From Pedobacter hartonius (GTDB lineage: Bacteria > Bacteroidota > Bacteroidia > Sphingobacteriales > Sphingobacteriaceae), in assembly GCF_900107535.1 (NCBI RefSeq), contig NZ_FNRA01000011.1, positions 1 to 64,000 on the forward strand: DNA of 64,000 nt, in the 5' to 3' direction. The notes under the pieces are model-generated. The model had not been told where the DNA came from, made no database searches, and was given only the letters and a program-made list of their open reading frames with translations. The position numbers were made by a program, and so were the translations under genes. Below are positions 17,747 to 26,281 of this stretch, piece after piece. The number at the start of each line of letters is the position of its first letter. Position 1 is the stretch's first letter.

Positions 17747-20368
17747 ATGAAAAATCAAACGGTATACCGGATATGGAAATACAGTCTGTATAGACACAGT
17801 CCTAAAATATGCCGGATAGCTATTGTTGTGATGTTATTAACTTTTCATCCCTTATCATCTGTAGGTCAGGTAAAACCGGATGATGAAGATATTTCTGTTT
17901 CGCTGGATATGCCAGGTTTAGGAACTGCAGATATTCCGGCCATTATCAGGGGTAAGGACAGCTACCTATCGGTAACAGATTTTTTCACCTTTTTAAAAAT
18001 CAATGTTATCCCATCGGCCAGTCAAGACTCCGTATCAGGGTTTCTGCTCGATCCCCGCGACATCTATCTGATAGACAGGCTCCATCACCTGATTTGGTAT
18101 CAGGGAAAACGAAATAATATTGCTATAGATGATTTGATCAGCACGGCTACTACGCTTTATCTGAAATCAGATTATTTCGGTAAAATCTTTGGCTTAAACA
18201 GTCTGTTCAATTTCCGCAGTCTCTCCGTTAGTATTGATACTAAGCTCGATCTGCCGGTTTTTCGGGAGATAAGGCAAAAACTGACGCGCGATCATATTAA
18301 CCATACCAGCGGGATTGTAAAAGTGGACTCTACCGTTGGCCGCAGCTATTCGGGTTTTAAAATGGGGATGGCAGATTGGTCGGTGGTCTCTACCCAACAA
18401 CGGGGTGCTAAATATACCGGGCTTAATCTGTCTCTTGGCGCCGCGCTGGCCGGCGGAGAAGCAGATGTTTTCTTAAATTACAATAATACCCAGCCATTTA
18501 CTGTCCGTAACCAGTTTTACATGTGGCGTTTTGTTGACAATAACAATCCACTCTTCCGGCAGTTTATAGCCGGTAAAATAGCACCACAGACTATAGCATC
18601 CATCTACGGGCCGGTAACAGGTATACAACTTACCAACAGATCGTCTATTAACAGGAATGCTTTCGGCACTTATAAGTTAAGCGATATAACAGAACCCGGG
18701 TGGAAAGTTGAACTTTATGTTAATAATGAATTAGTTGATTATCAACAGGCAGATGCCTCTGGCTTTTTCTCTTTTGATGTACCTATTGTTTACGGTAACA
18801 CGTTAATAGACCTCAGGTTTTATGGGCCCTGGGGGGAGGAACGCTCACAAAGACGAAATATAAATATCCCGTTTAATTTCCTTCCTGAAAAAGAATTTGA
18901 ATATACGTTGTATGCGGGGATAGTGGATAATGGCTCTAACCATAGTTATGCAAGGGGTAATTTAAACTACGGTCTTACCAGGAAAATAACCATTGGCGGC
19001 GGGATGGAATATTTCTCCGCTATCCCATCCCGCAAAGAAACACCCTTTTTGAATACTTCATTTAGGCTGACATCCAATTTATTGTTATATAGTGAATATG
19101 CTTATGGTGTAAGAACCAAGGGGATTCTTAATTATCGGCTTTCCTCAGACCTGGAATTGGAACTGAATTATATCCGTTATCATCAAGGTCAGCAAGCTGT
19201 ATTGTTTAATTATAACGAGGAAAGGAAAGCTATAATCAACTTTCCCATAAGAGGCAGAAACTTTACCTTGTTTTCAAGGCTTACCTTAGATCAGGTATTT
19301 TTGCCATCTGCACAATTTACTAATGCTGAACTACTGTTTTCTGGTGTGATTGCCGGTATAAACACGAACCTGACCACATTCAGTAGGTTAAGCGGAGAGA
19401 ATGCAGCCCTCACCTACAGCATTTTATCACAGACATACCGTTTGCCGCAACGGCTGCTCTTTACTCCGAAAGTACAATATGAATATGAAACGAAAAAAGT
19501 TATCACTACCAAATTTGAAATAGAAAGACCGATACTGAACTGTGGTTTTATCAAATTATCCTTTGAAAGAAACTTTCGCTCCAATAGTTACACTACCGGC
19601 ATAGGTTTGCGTTATGATTTTTCATTCGCAAGAACGGCCTTTGCGGCATCCCATAACAACCAAAGCGGATTCACCCTAACCCAATCCGCGACAGGAAGTT
19701 TATTATATGATCAGGCCAGCCACTATCTTACCGCCAATAATAACAGTAATGTAGGAAAGGCAGGTTTTACGGTTATTGCCTATCTTGATCTCAATGGAAA
19801 TGGTGTAAAGGATCCGGCTGAACCAAAAGCGGCCGGGCTTTCCCTGCGGATGAATGGGGGGATGATAAAATATAATGAAAAGGACACACTCATCCGGATT
19901 ACCAACCTGGAAGCCTTCAGGACATATACCTTATCGCTTAATGCAAATGGCTTTGATAATCTTACCTGGCAGTTGAAAAAGCCTGTAATCAGTATAACAG
20001 CAGAACCCAACCAATTCAGGAAGATAGAGATACCGGTTACCGTGGCCGCTGAAGTTTCAGGTATGGTATATGTGAAAAATAATAATGAGCGGCAGGGCCT
20101 GGGGAAAATCAGAGTGAACTTTTATGATCAGCAGGCGCAGCTGATTAAACAGGTACTGAGCGAAAGTGATGGTTATTTCAGTTATTTGGGCTTAGTTGCC
20201 GGCTCTTATACAGTTAGCATTGACACGACTCAATTACAGCACCTGAAACTGACCGCATCACCTGCAAATTTACCGGTAACTATTCGGCGGAGCATCGATG
20301 GTGATGTAGTCGATGGATTGGAATTCATACTTAGCACCATACCAAATGACTTTCAAAAGTCTCCGTAA
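17747..20368 (+). CDS. Outer-membrane usher-like protein with C-terminal SdrD-B-like and Cna-B-like domains
   Basis: The 873-residue protein has a signal region (cleavage near SSVGQ, residue about 42). Its N-terminal domain has DSYLSVTDFFTFLKIN and TTLYLKSDYFGKIFG, like the periplasmic N-domains of ushers. A long beta-barrel-like region contains the usher motif TEPGWKVELYVNNELVDYQQ followed by ASGFFSFDVPIVYG, the fold that precedes the plug in FimD/PapC. The C-terminal part has AYLDLNGNGVKDPAEPK (SdrD-B-like) and a second regulatory-like domain with SDGYFSYLGLVAGSYTVSID. It would secrete and assemble DUF4402 subunits across the outer membrane. It is about the same length as classical ushers but diverges strongly from them. 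It ends the operon 15728-20368. Confidence 0.65.
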   Translation: MKNQTVYRIWKYSLYRHSPKICRIAIVVMLLTFHPLSSVGQVKPDDEDISVSLDMPGLGTADIPAIIRGKDSYLSVTDFFTFLKINVIPSASQDSVSGFLLDPRDIYLIDRLHHLIWYQGKRNNIAIDDLISTATTLYLKSDYFGKIFGLNSLFNFRSLSVSIDTKLDLPVFREIRQKLTRDHINHTSGIVKVDSTVGRSYSGFKMGMADWSVVSTQQRGAKYTGLNLSLGAALAGGEADVFLNYNNTQPFTVRNQFYMWRFVDNNNPLFRQFIAGKIAPQTIASIYGPVTGIQLTNRSSINRNAFGTYKLSDITEPGWKVELYVNNELVDYQQADASGFFSFDVPIVYGNTLIDLRFYGPWGEERSQRRNINIPFNFLPEKEFEYTLYAGIVDNGSNHSYARGNLNYGLTRKITIGGGMEYFSAIPSRKETPFLNTSFRLTSNLLLYSEYAYGVRTKGILNYRLSSDLELELNYIRYHQGQQAVLFNYNEERKAIINFPIRGRNFTLFSRLTLDQVFLPSAQFTNAELLFSGVIAGINTNLTTFSRLSGENAALTYSILSQTYRLPQRLLFTPKVQYEYETKKVITTKFEIERPILNCGFIKLSFERNFRSNSYTTGIGLRYDFSFARTAFAASHNNQSGFTLTQSATGSLLYDQASHYLTANNNSNVGKAGFTVIAYLDLNGNGVKDPAEPKAAGLSLRMNGGMIKYNEKDTLIRITNLEAFRTYTLSLNANGFDNLTWQLKKPVISITAEPNQFRKIEIPVTVAAEVSGMVYVKNNNERQGLGKIRVNFYDQQAQLIKQVLSESDGYFSYLGLVAGSYTVSIDTTQLQHLKLTASPANLPVTIRRSIDGDVVDGLEFILSTIPNDFQKSP

Positions 20369-20457
20369 TGCTGATAATAGAGCAAATAGGAATAATATTC
20401 ACTAAAATAATTGCGGCTACCACTAATAATACTTAGTTTTAATACGACCTAACCAAA

Positions 20458-20481
20458 TGAACGTTAAAAGCATAACGTTCA
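20458..20481. repeat. Perfect 9-bp inverted repeat upstream of the PAS kinase gene
   Basis: TGAACGTTA (20458-20466) and TAACGTTCA (20473-20481) are perfect complements around a 6-nt loop, ending 22 nt before the kinase ATG. There is no T tract, so an operator or leader hairpin is more likely than a terminator. AACGTT is itself palindromic, so two half-sites for a dimeric regulator are possible. Confidence 0.5.
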
Positions 20482-20503
20482 TAAAGCAGCATCACCGGTA
20501 TAT

Positions 20504-23500
20504 ATGGCACAAATCATTGACCCCGGCGATTCCGGCAGCGACACTACCGCTAACCAAATTATCAGTAATGATGTTACTTTCAGAAAGCTGATCGAGAATA
20601 GTTTTTCCGGTATTACTTTATTAGATATAGATCTTCAGACAATTTACCGCAGCCCGTCAGCTGAGCGGATTGTTGGCTGGAGTACAGCAGACCGGATGAA
20701 AAAAACAACCGAGGAACTAACACATCCTTCCGACAGGGAAATGGTTAAACAGTTGCTAAAGGATGTCCTTATTAGTCCCGGTATTCCTAAAATATGCACT
20801 TTTCAGTCAAAACACTTTAAAGGGCATTTTATCTGGCTGCAGTGCTCATTTACTAATATGCTTCATGAGCCGGATGTTAATGCCATCGTCTGCAATTTTC
20901 TGGATGTTACGGAATATAAGCTGGGCCAGGAAAAAGTTGTGGAAGGTGAACGTTTTACGAAAAACATTACAGATAATGTGCCGGCGATGATTGCTTACTG
21001 GACGGCAGACTTGCATTGTTTGTTTGCCAATAAAGCATTATTGGAGTGGTTTGAAAAAACTCCTCAGGAGATGCAGGGTATTCATAAGCAGGATTTGATA
21101 AAAGATGAGTATTTAAAATATGAGTATCACATTCAAAATGTACTGGAAGGCAGGCCCCAAAGCTTTGAACGTCCTTTTTTTAAAGCTAACGGTAAAATGA
21201 TCTATACGCATACTGAGTATGTGCCGGATATCAGGGACGGTAAAGTGAAGGGCTTTTACTCGCTGATTTATGATTACAGCGAAGTCAGGTCAGCCGGCCT
21301 GGAGGTTTTGAAAAAGACAGCCCAGATTGAAGATCTGTTGGAAAATATTACCGATGGCTTTATTGCGCTGGATGAAAACAGATGCTTTACCTATGCCAAC
21401 GGTCATATTGGCAAAATGTTTGGAAAGGAACCCGGATCTTTGATTGGCCATCCTATTTGGACATTATTCCCTGAGGCCGTAGGGTCAGCTACCTACCAGG
21501 CCATTGAAACCGCCTATTCTGAAAAGAAATACATTTGTAATGAAGATTATTATCTGCCACTAAACTTGTGGCAGGAAAACAGGGTATATCCTTCCGGGGA
21601 TGGACTTTCTATATTCATCCGGGACATCTCGGAAAGAAAAAATGAAGAAATGCAAAAGGCGCTGCTATCTGCCATGAGCCTGATTTTTAAGGGGGATGCC
21701 GGATTAAATGATAGCCTCAGCAAGGTACTGGAACAATTGGTGAATATGGGTAATTTCAATATAGCCGAGGCCTGGCTGACTGGAGTAGATAAAGGCAGGA
21801 TCAGTAAGGTGGCCCAATATTCAAGAGAAGATGAAACGGCTGTTTTCTTTAATGAAAGCGCTGATATTAAAACCTTTGCGAAGGGCGCCGGTTTACCCGG
21901 TATGACCTGGCAAACCCAAACCATACAGTTTTGGCCTGACATTCAAGAAAAAAGAAGCCTTGTACGCATAACTTCCGCAAAAAAAGCCGGTTTGAAGTCC
22001 GCCTACGGCCTGCCGCTACTTTCTAACGGAGAATTAATTGGTGTCCTGGTGCTTGGCTTAACAACGGGTGAAAAACAACGAGGCATGTCGGACATGGTAA
22101 TGGCGCATATTGGTTCCCATCTGGGTGCTGAAATTAAGCGCAAACAACTGGAGCAGGAACTGAACCAGGTATTCCGGTTTACACCCGATATTCTTTGTAT
22201 AGCCAATACCGATGGGTATTTTAAAAAGGTGAACCCTGCCATGAGTATTTTACTTGGATACAGCGAGGAAGAATTGTTGTCTAAACCTTATATGGATATG
22301 GTACATCTGTTGGATAAAGAGAATACCATAACCGAACTACAAAATATTATTAATGGCAGCCCCACTTACTATATCGAGAACCGTTACCTCACCAAATCAG
22401 GAAAGGTCAGATGGCTGGCCTGGACCACTACCGGTGCTTCGGAACAGGGAACTTTATATTGCTCTGCCAAAGATATTACAGATAAAAAAGAGATGGAAGC
22501 GTTGCTGCATAAAGCAACTACTCTGGCACGTATCGGCGGATGGGAAATTGACCTGATTAAAGAAACTGTTTACTGGTCTGCGATGACTAAAGAGATCCAT
22601 GAGGTGCCGGAAGATTTTGAGCCGGATCTTGAAACAGGCGTCAATTTTTATAAGGAAGGAGAAAGTAGAATTTTGATCAGTCGGCATGCTTCAGAAGCGA
22701 TCACTAAAGGTATATCATGGGATCTGGAACTGCAATTAGTGACAGCCCGGGGGAAAACCAAATGGGTACGGGTCATTGGCGAGCCTGAATTTGCGGCAGA
22801 CAAGTGTATACGGATAGTTGGTAGCTTCCAGGATATTGATGCGCTGAAGAAAGCTGAGATTGCCGCTAAAGAAACGCTTGAAGAAAGAAATACGATCCTC
22901 GAAAGTATAGGAGACGCTTTTTTTGCAGTGGATAAAAACTGGACTTTCACTTATTGGAACAGCAGCGCTGAGCAGGTTTTAGGAAAATCAAAAGAGCAAA
23001 TGATGGATTATTGTTTATGGGATGTATTTAACGATTCAATTGAATCAATATCGTATAAAAAATATCACGAAGCACTTGAAATTAATCAACCGGTACATTT
23101 TGAAGATCATTATGCGCCTTTAAATAAATGGTACGAAATCAGCGCTTATCCTACCGGCAATGGTCTGTCGGTCTATTTCAAAGACACTACGGATCGTAAA
23201 ATGTCTGAAAATAGTTTAAAGGAACTGAATGAGAGCCTTCAAAAACACACTAAAGAACTAGCCATTTCCAATGCGGAGCTGGAACAATTTGCTTATGTTG
23301 CCTCTCACGACCTACAAGAGCCTTTACGCATGGTAACCAGTTTTCTGACTCAACTGGAACAAAAATATGGTGATATTGTAGATGCTAAAGGCAAACAGTA
23401 CATCCACTTTGCTGTCGATGGGGCCAAGCGGATGCGGCAGATCATCCTGGATCTGCTGGAGTTTTCAAGAGTAGGGAGATCTGAAGACACGATGGAAGAA

Positions 23501-23944
23501 GTAAATATCAATAAAGTGGTTACGGATATTCTAGCCTTATACCGCAAGCAGATACAAGAGCAGGGCGCCCGGATCGTGTTTGAGAGTTTACCTGCTTTAA
23601 GATCCTTTAGAGTGCCTATCCGCCAGGTATTTCAAAACCTCATCAGTAACGCGCTTAAATATCAGCAAAAAGACATTACACCATTGATCAGTATCTCCTG
23701 TGAGGATAGCGGTAATAACTGGAAGTTTGCGGTTAAGGATAATGGTATTGGTATCGATGCTGAATATTTTGATAAAATATTTATCATATTTCAGCGACTG
23801 CACAACAAGGACGAATACTCCGGCACAGGGATGGGTTTGGCAGTCACCAAAAAAATAATAGAGAACCTTGGCGGAAGAATATGGGTGGAGTCTGAAGAAG
23901 GTAAGGGCAGCACATTCTATTTTACCATTTTAAAACATAACTAA
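20504..23944 (+). CDS. Multi-PAS/GAF sensor histidine kinase
   Basis: The 1146-residue protein has no obvious signal peptide or membrane segment and is probably cytoplasmic. In order I read six PAS-like units (about 25-145, 150-265, 270-385, 555-665, 670-790, 795-905) with one GAF domain (about 395-545) between the third and fourth. Then follow a HisKA domain with phospho-acceptor His935 in YVASHDLQEPLRMV and a HATPase_c domain (NLISNALKYQ, DNGIGID, GTGMGLAVTKKI). The DLQEPLR type is common in phytochrome-like kinases that signal to Rcp1-like response regulators. Its stop overlaps the start of just such a regulator (TAATG), which makes that the obvious partner. The signal is unknown. Confidence 0.85.
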   Translation: MAQIIDPGDSGSDTTANQIISNDVTFRKLIENSFSGITLLDIDLQTIYRSPSAERIVGWSTADRMKKTTEELTHPSDREMVKQLLKDVLISPGIPKICTFQSKHFKGHFIWLQCSFTNMLHEPDVNAIVCNFLDVTEYKLGQEKVVEGERFTKNITDNVPAMIAYWTADLHCLFANKALLEWFEKTPQEMQGIHKQDLIKDEYLKYEYHIQNVLEGRPQSFERPFFKANGKMIYTHTEYVPDIRDGKVKGFYSLIYDYSEVRSAGLEVLKKTAQIEDLLENITDGFIALDENRCFTYANGHIGKMFGKEPGSLIGHPIWTLFPEAVGSATYQAIETAYSEKKYICNEDYYLPLNLWQENRVYPSGDGLSIFIRDISERKNEEMQKALLSAMSLIFKGDAGLNDSLSKVLEQLVNMGNFNIAEAWLTGVDKGRISKVAQYSREDETAVFFNESADIKTFAKGAGLPGMTWQTQTIQFWPDIQEKRSLVRITSAKKAGLKSAYGLPLLSNGELIGVLVLGLTTGEKQRGMSDMVMAHIGSHLGAEIKRKQLEQELNQVFRFTPDILCIANTDGYFKKVNPAMSILLGYSEEELLSKPYMDMVHLLDKENTITELQNIINGSPTYYIENRYLTKSGKVRWLAWTTTGASEQGTLYCSAKDITDKKEMEALLHKATTLARIGGWEIDLIKETVYWSAMTKEIHEVPEDFEPDLETGVNFYKEGESRILISRHASEAITKGISWDLELQLVTARGKTKWVRVIGEPEFAADKCIRIVGSFQDIDALKKAEIAAKETLEERNTILESIGDAFFAVDKNWTFTYWNSSAEQVLGKSKEQMMDYCLWDVFNDSIESISYKKYHEALEINQPVHFEDHYAPLNKWYEISAYPTGNGLSVYFKDTTDRKMSENSLKELNESLQKHTKELAISNAELEQFAYVASHDLQEPLRMVTSFLTQLEQKYGDIVDAKGKQYIHFAVDGAKRMRQIILDLLEFSRVGRSEDTMEEVNINKVVTDILALYRKQIQEQGARIVFESLPALRSFRVPIRQVFQNLISNALKYQQKDITPLISISCEDSGNNWKFAVKDNGIGIDAEYFDKIFIIFQRLHNKDEYSGTGMGLAVTKKIIENLGGRIWVESEEGKGSTFYFTILKHN

Positions 23945-24366
23945 TGAATTCAATCCATATTTTACTGGTAGAAGATAATGAAGGCGATATTTTACTGACA
24001 ACTGATGCCCTGGAAGAAAGTAAGATCATTAATAGGGTGACTGTTCTGCGGGACGGTAAAGCCGCAATTGACTTTTTTGTTACGCTGAATAACCGTGATG
24101 ACAGACCTGATCTGATATTACTGGACATTAATCTGCCAAAAAAAAGCGGGCATGAAGTATTGCAATTCATCAAAAAGAACGAGCAATACAACCAGATTCC
24201 GGTGATCATGCTCACTACCTCCTCGTCCGAACGGGATATATTGTCGGCTTATAAACATTATGCCAATTGTTATATTACCAAACCCATCGATGTTTCGGAG
24301 TTTATGACAGCAATAGCCAAAATACAGGACTTCTGGATCAATATTGTTTCCATTCCTCAAAATTAA
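23944..24366 (+). CDS. Single-domain response regulator (Rcp1-like REC)
   Basis: The 140-residue protein is a bare REC domain: acidic pocket in LLVEDNEGDILLTTDAL, phospho-acceptor Asp61 in DLILLDINLPKKSGHEVL, the Thr/Ser of IPVIMLTTSSSERD, and Lys in YITKPIDVSEF. There is no output domain, so it acts as a phosphate shuttle or sink, or by protein contact. The ATG overlaps the kinase stop by one base (TAATG), which implies translational coupling. The next gene starts 3 nt downstream. Together this suggests the order kinase, shuttle, second kinase, DNA-binding regulator, a possible phosphorelay. Confidence 0.88.
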   Translation: MNSIHILLVEDNEGDILLTTDALEESKIINRVTVLRDGKAAIDFFVTLNNRDDRPDLILLDINLPKKSGHEVLQFIKKNEQYNQIPVIMLTTSSSERDILSAYKHYANCYITKPIDVSEFMTAIAKIQDFWINIVSIPQN

Positions 24367-24369
24367 ATC

Positions 24370-25461
24370 ATGAACACAGATAGAAGCGATTATCGGATCT
24401 TAGTTGTGGAAGATAATCCTGGGGATTTTGCCCTGGTGGAGGATTTTATATTTGAACAAATTGAAGCACCGGTGATTGTTCAGGCAAAAACGTTTAAGAC
24501 GGCCAAAGAAATTCTGACAAAAAAGCGAAACGATTATACTACTGTTCTGCTGGATCTTTCCCTGTCCGACCATGCCGGTGAACCGCTGATCCATGAAATT
24601 GTGGAATTATGCGGGGACATCCCTGTCATTGTGCTGACGGGGTATACTGATTTTGCGTTCGGGGTAAAGTCGCTTTCCCTGGGCGTGTCAGATTATTTAT
24701 TAAAGGAAGATCTCACCGCCACGTCTTTGTATAAAAGCATGGTTTACAGTTCAGAGCGCAAAAAGATTATTTCGGCACTTGAAACATCCGAACAGGATGT
24801 CAGAAATTTTGCCAACCAGTTGAATAATGCGCTGGAAGCAGAACGCTCACGTATTGCGCGTGAAATTCACGATGAATTCGGACAACAATTATCGGGGCTT
24901 AAAATGTCCTTGTCGTCCTTAAAAAAATCAAAAGGTGTTGGTCATGACATAGAAAAACTGATCGATGTGCTGATTGTTGACGTCAATACCAGTATTGCGT
25001 CCGTCCGGCAAATTGCTAATGAATTAAGGCCTGTGTTAATAGACAAGCTTGGCTTATTTGCGGCGATAGAATGGCTGGTGAATGAATTTGAAAACAAAAA
25101 CAGGGTGAAATCCCAGCTTTATAAGGATACTGACTGGTATGGTATTGATGAAAAACTTGAAATAAATATTTATAGAATTTGCCAGGAGGCACTGACCAAT
25201 ATTGCTAAACATGCGAAAGCAACACTGGTGAAAATCAGATTAGAGAATCGGGTTGACCAATTATCGGTAACCATCTCAGATGATGGCCGGGGCATCAAAT
25301 CGAGCACATTACATAACCCGCTTTCAATGGGCCTGCTAAATATGAAAGAGCGCGCCAACTTGATTGGTGCAGCATTAAATATCAGCAGTTCATCAGATAG
25401 CGGAACGCTAATTGAACTTATTGTAAATAAAAATGGCCAGAAAAATATTAATAGCAGATGA
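24370..25461 (+). CDS. REC - HisKA_3 hybrid kinase (NarX/DesK-type catalytic core with N-terminal receiver)
   Basis: The 363-residue cytoplasmic protein has a REC domain at about 9-125 (Asp62 in VLLDLSLSDHAG), then a dimerisation/phosphotransfer domain with His167 in IAREIHDEFGQQLSGLKMSL, and a HATPase_c domain with CQEALTNIAKHAKAT, SDDGRGI and GLLNMKERANLIGA. HisKA_3 kinases phosphorylate NarL/LuxR-type regulators, and such a gene overlaps its 3' end by 29 nt. The receiver in front would let another kinase control this one. Its REC domain closely resembles that of the gene at 26248, sharing patterns such as VKSLSxGxSDYLLK and YKSxxYSxERKK, which points to duplication. Confidence 0.85.
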   Translation: MNTDRSDYRILVVEDNPGDFALVEDFIFEQIEAPVIVQAKTFKTAKEILTKKRNDYTTVLLDLSLSDHAGEPLIHEIVELCGDIPVIVLTGYTDFAFGVKSLSLGVSDYLLKEDLTATSLYKSMVYSSERKKIISALETSEQDVRNFANQLNNALEAERSRIAREIHDEFGQQLSGLKMSLSSLKKSKGVGHDIEKLIDVLIVDVNTSIASVRQIANELRPVLIDKLGLFAAIEWLVNEFENKNRVKSQLYKDTDWYGIDEKLEINIYRICQEALTNIAKHAKATLVKIRLENRVDQLSVTISDDGRGIKSSTLHNPLSMGLLNMKERANLIGAALNISSSSDSGTLIELIVNKNGQKNINSR

Positions 25462-26065
25462 TCACTCCGCCATCAGGATCGGGGTTAAGCAAATCTGTAC
25501 CGGCGAATTTCCGGCTGTTTTATTTGGAGAAGCCATTAACTATGCAGATGTCTTTCAAAAATTAAAACAGAACGAATGGGATATTCTGATACTGGACATT
25601 GATCTGCCAGGCAGAAATGGACTGGAGATACTCAAGCAGATAAAGGCAGAAAAATTGAAAATACCAGTATTGATGTTCAGCTTTCATAGTGAAGAACAAA
25701 TTGCCCTGAGAGCAATGAAGCTGGGCGCTGCCGGCTACCTTTCAAAAGATGTGGCTGACATGGAACTGGTCAAAGCCATCAATCAAATTATGGCCGGTAA
25801 AAAGTATGTATCTCAATCGTTGTCCGAAAAACTTCTGTCCCTGCTGGATGACAATTCTGCTAAGGAGCCACATGAATATTTATCCGAGCGGGAATATCAA
25901 ACACTGCTGCTGATCGCATCAGGCAAGACGGTTTCTGAAATCGCTGGCATACTTTGCCTGAGTACACCTACTATTAGTACTTACAGAGCCCGCATTCTCG
26001 AAAAAATGAAACTCAAAAACAATGCTGAGCTAACCACTTATGCCATTACGCAGAAGCTGGTATAA
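25433..26065 (+). CDS. NarL/LuxR-family response regulator
   Basis: The 210-residue protein has a REC domain (ILIADDHSAIRIGVKQIC; Asp55 in ILDIDLPGRNGLEIL; Lys in AAGYLSKDVADMELV) and a C-terminal LuxR helix-turn-helix (LSEREYQTLLLIASGKTVSE, then LCLSTPTISTYRARILEKMK). It overlaps the preceding HisKA_3 kinase gene by 29 nt, the usual pairing for this regulator class. It is the only DNA-binding protein in the 20504-27147 cluster, and therefore the best candidate for binding the conserved 42-nt element found 22 nt after its stop and upstream of the fibre operon; that link is inference. Confidence 0.88.
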   Translation: MARKILIADDHSAIRIGVKQICTGEFPAVLFGEAINYADVFQKLKQNEWDILILDIDLPGRNGLEILKQIKAEKLKIPVLMFSFHSEEQIALRAMKLGAAGYLSKDVADMELVKAINQIMAGKKYVSQSLSEKLLSLLDDNSAKEPHEYLSEREYQTLLLIASGKTVSEIAGILCLSTPTISTYRARILEKMKLKNNAELTTYAITQKLV

Positions 26066-26086
26066 TCTTTTTTCTGTCAATCAAAA

Positions 26087-26145
26087 CACTACAGAACTTT
26101 CATAATTGCGTCTATATTTTAGGAACGGATGATTTAGCAATTTTG
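26087..26145 (+). promoter_or_regulatory. Copy B of the 42-nt conserved element plus -7-like box
   Basis: Bases 26087-26128 match the element at 15629-15670 at 37 of 42 positions. CAATTTTG (26138-26145) lies exactly 9 nt after the element, as TAATTTTG does in copy A; the similarity weakens but continues to a shared GATCATGAAAA at the first ATG (26165). The element lies just after the LuxR-type regulator gene and upstream of the REC-PAS gene. Confidence 0.6.
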
Positions 26146-26164
26146 ACTTGTTAAACCGCAGATC

Positions 26165-26281
26165 ATGAAAACTCCATTAACACTGATTCTGAATAATAAT
26201 GGCAGTTTATTAAATCCGGCGTCATCAAAACGTATAAGTTTAGATATATGGAAACCGATAGCAAAGCATTTGAAATTTTAA
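26165..26281 (+). CDS. Possible 38-residue leader ORF ahead of the REC-PAS gene
   Basis: The ATG at 26165 sits in the same GATCATGAAAA context as the DUF4402 start downstream of copy A of the conserved element. The frame gives MKTPLTLILNNNGSLLNPAS and ends out of frame inside the start of the REC-PAS gene, overlapping it by 34 nt. There is no recognisable family. It may be a leader peptide, the remnant of a gene whose body has been lost, or chance. Confidence 0.25.
   Translation: MKTPLTLILNNNGSLLNPASSKRISLDIWKPIAKHLKF

Noticed and set aside
20400-20430. Possible third copy of the 42-nt element before the PAS kinase gene (ATAATTGCGGCTACC)
   Set aside because: Only ATAATTGCG and a CTA are shared with the two true copies; no -7 box at the fixed spacing.
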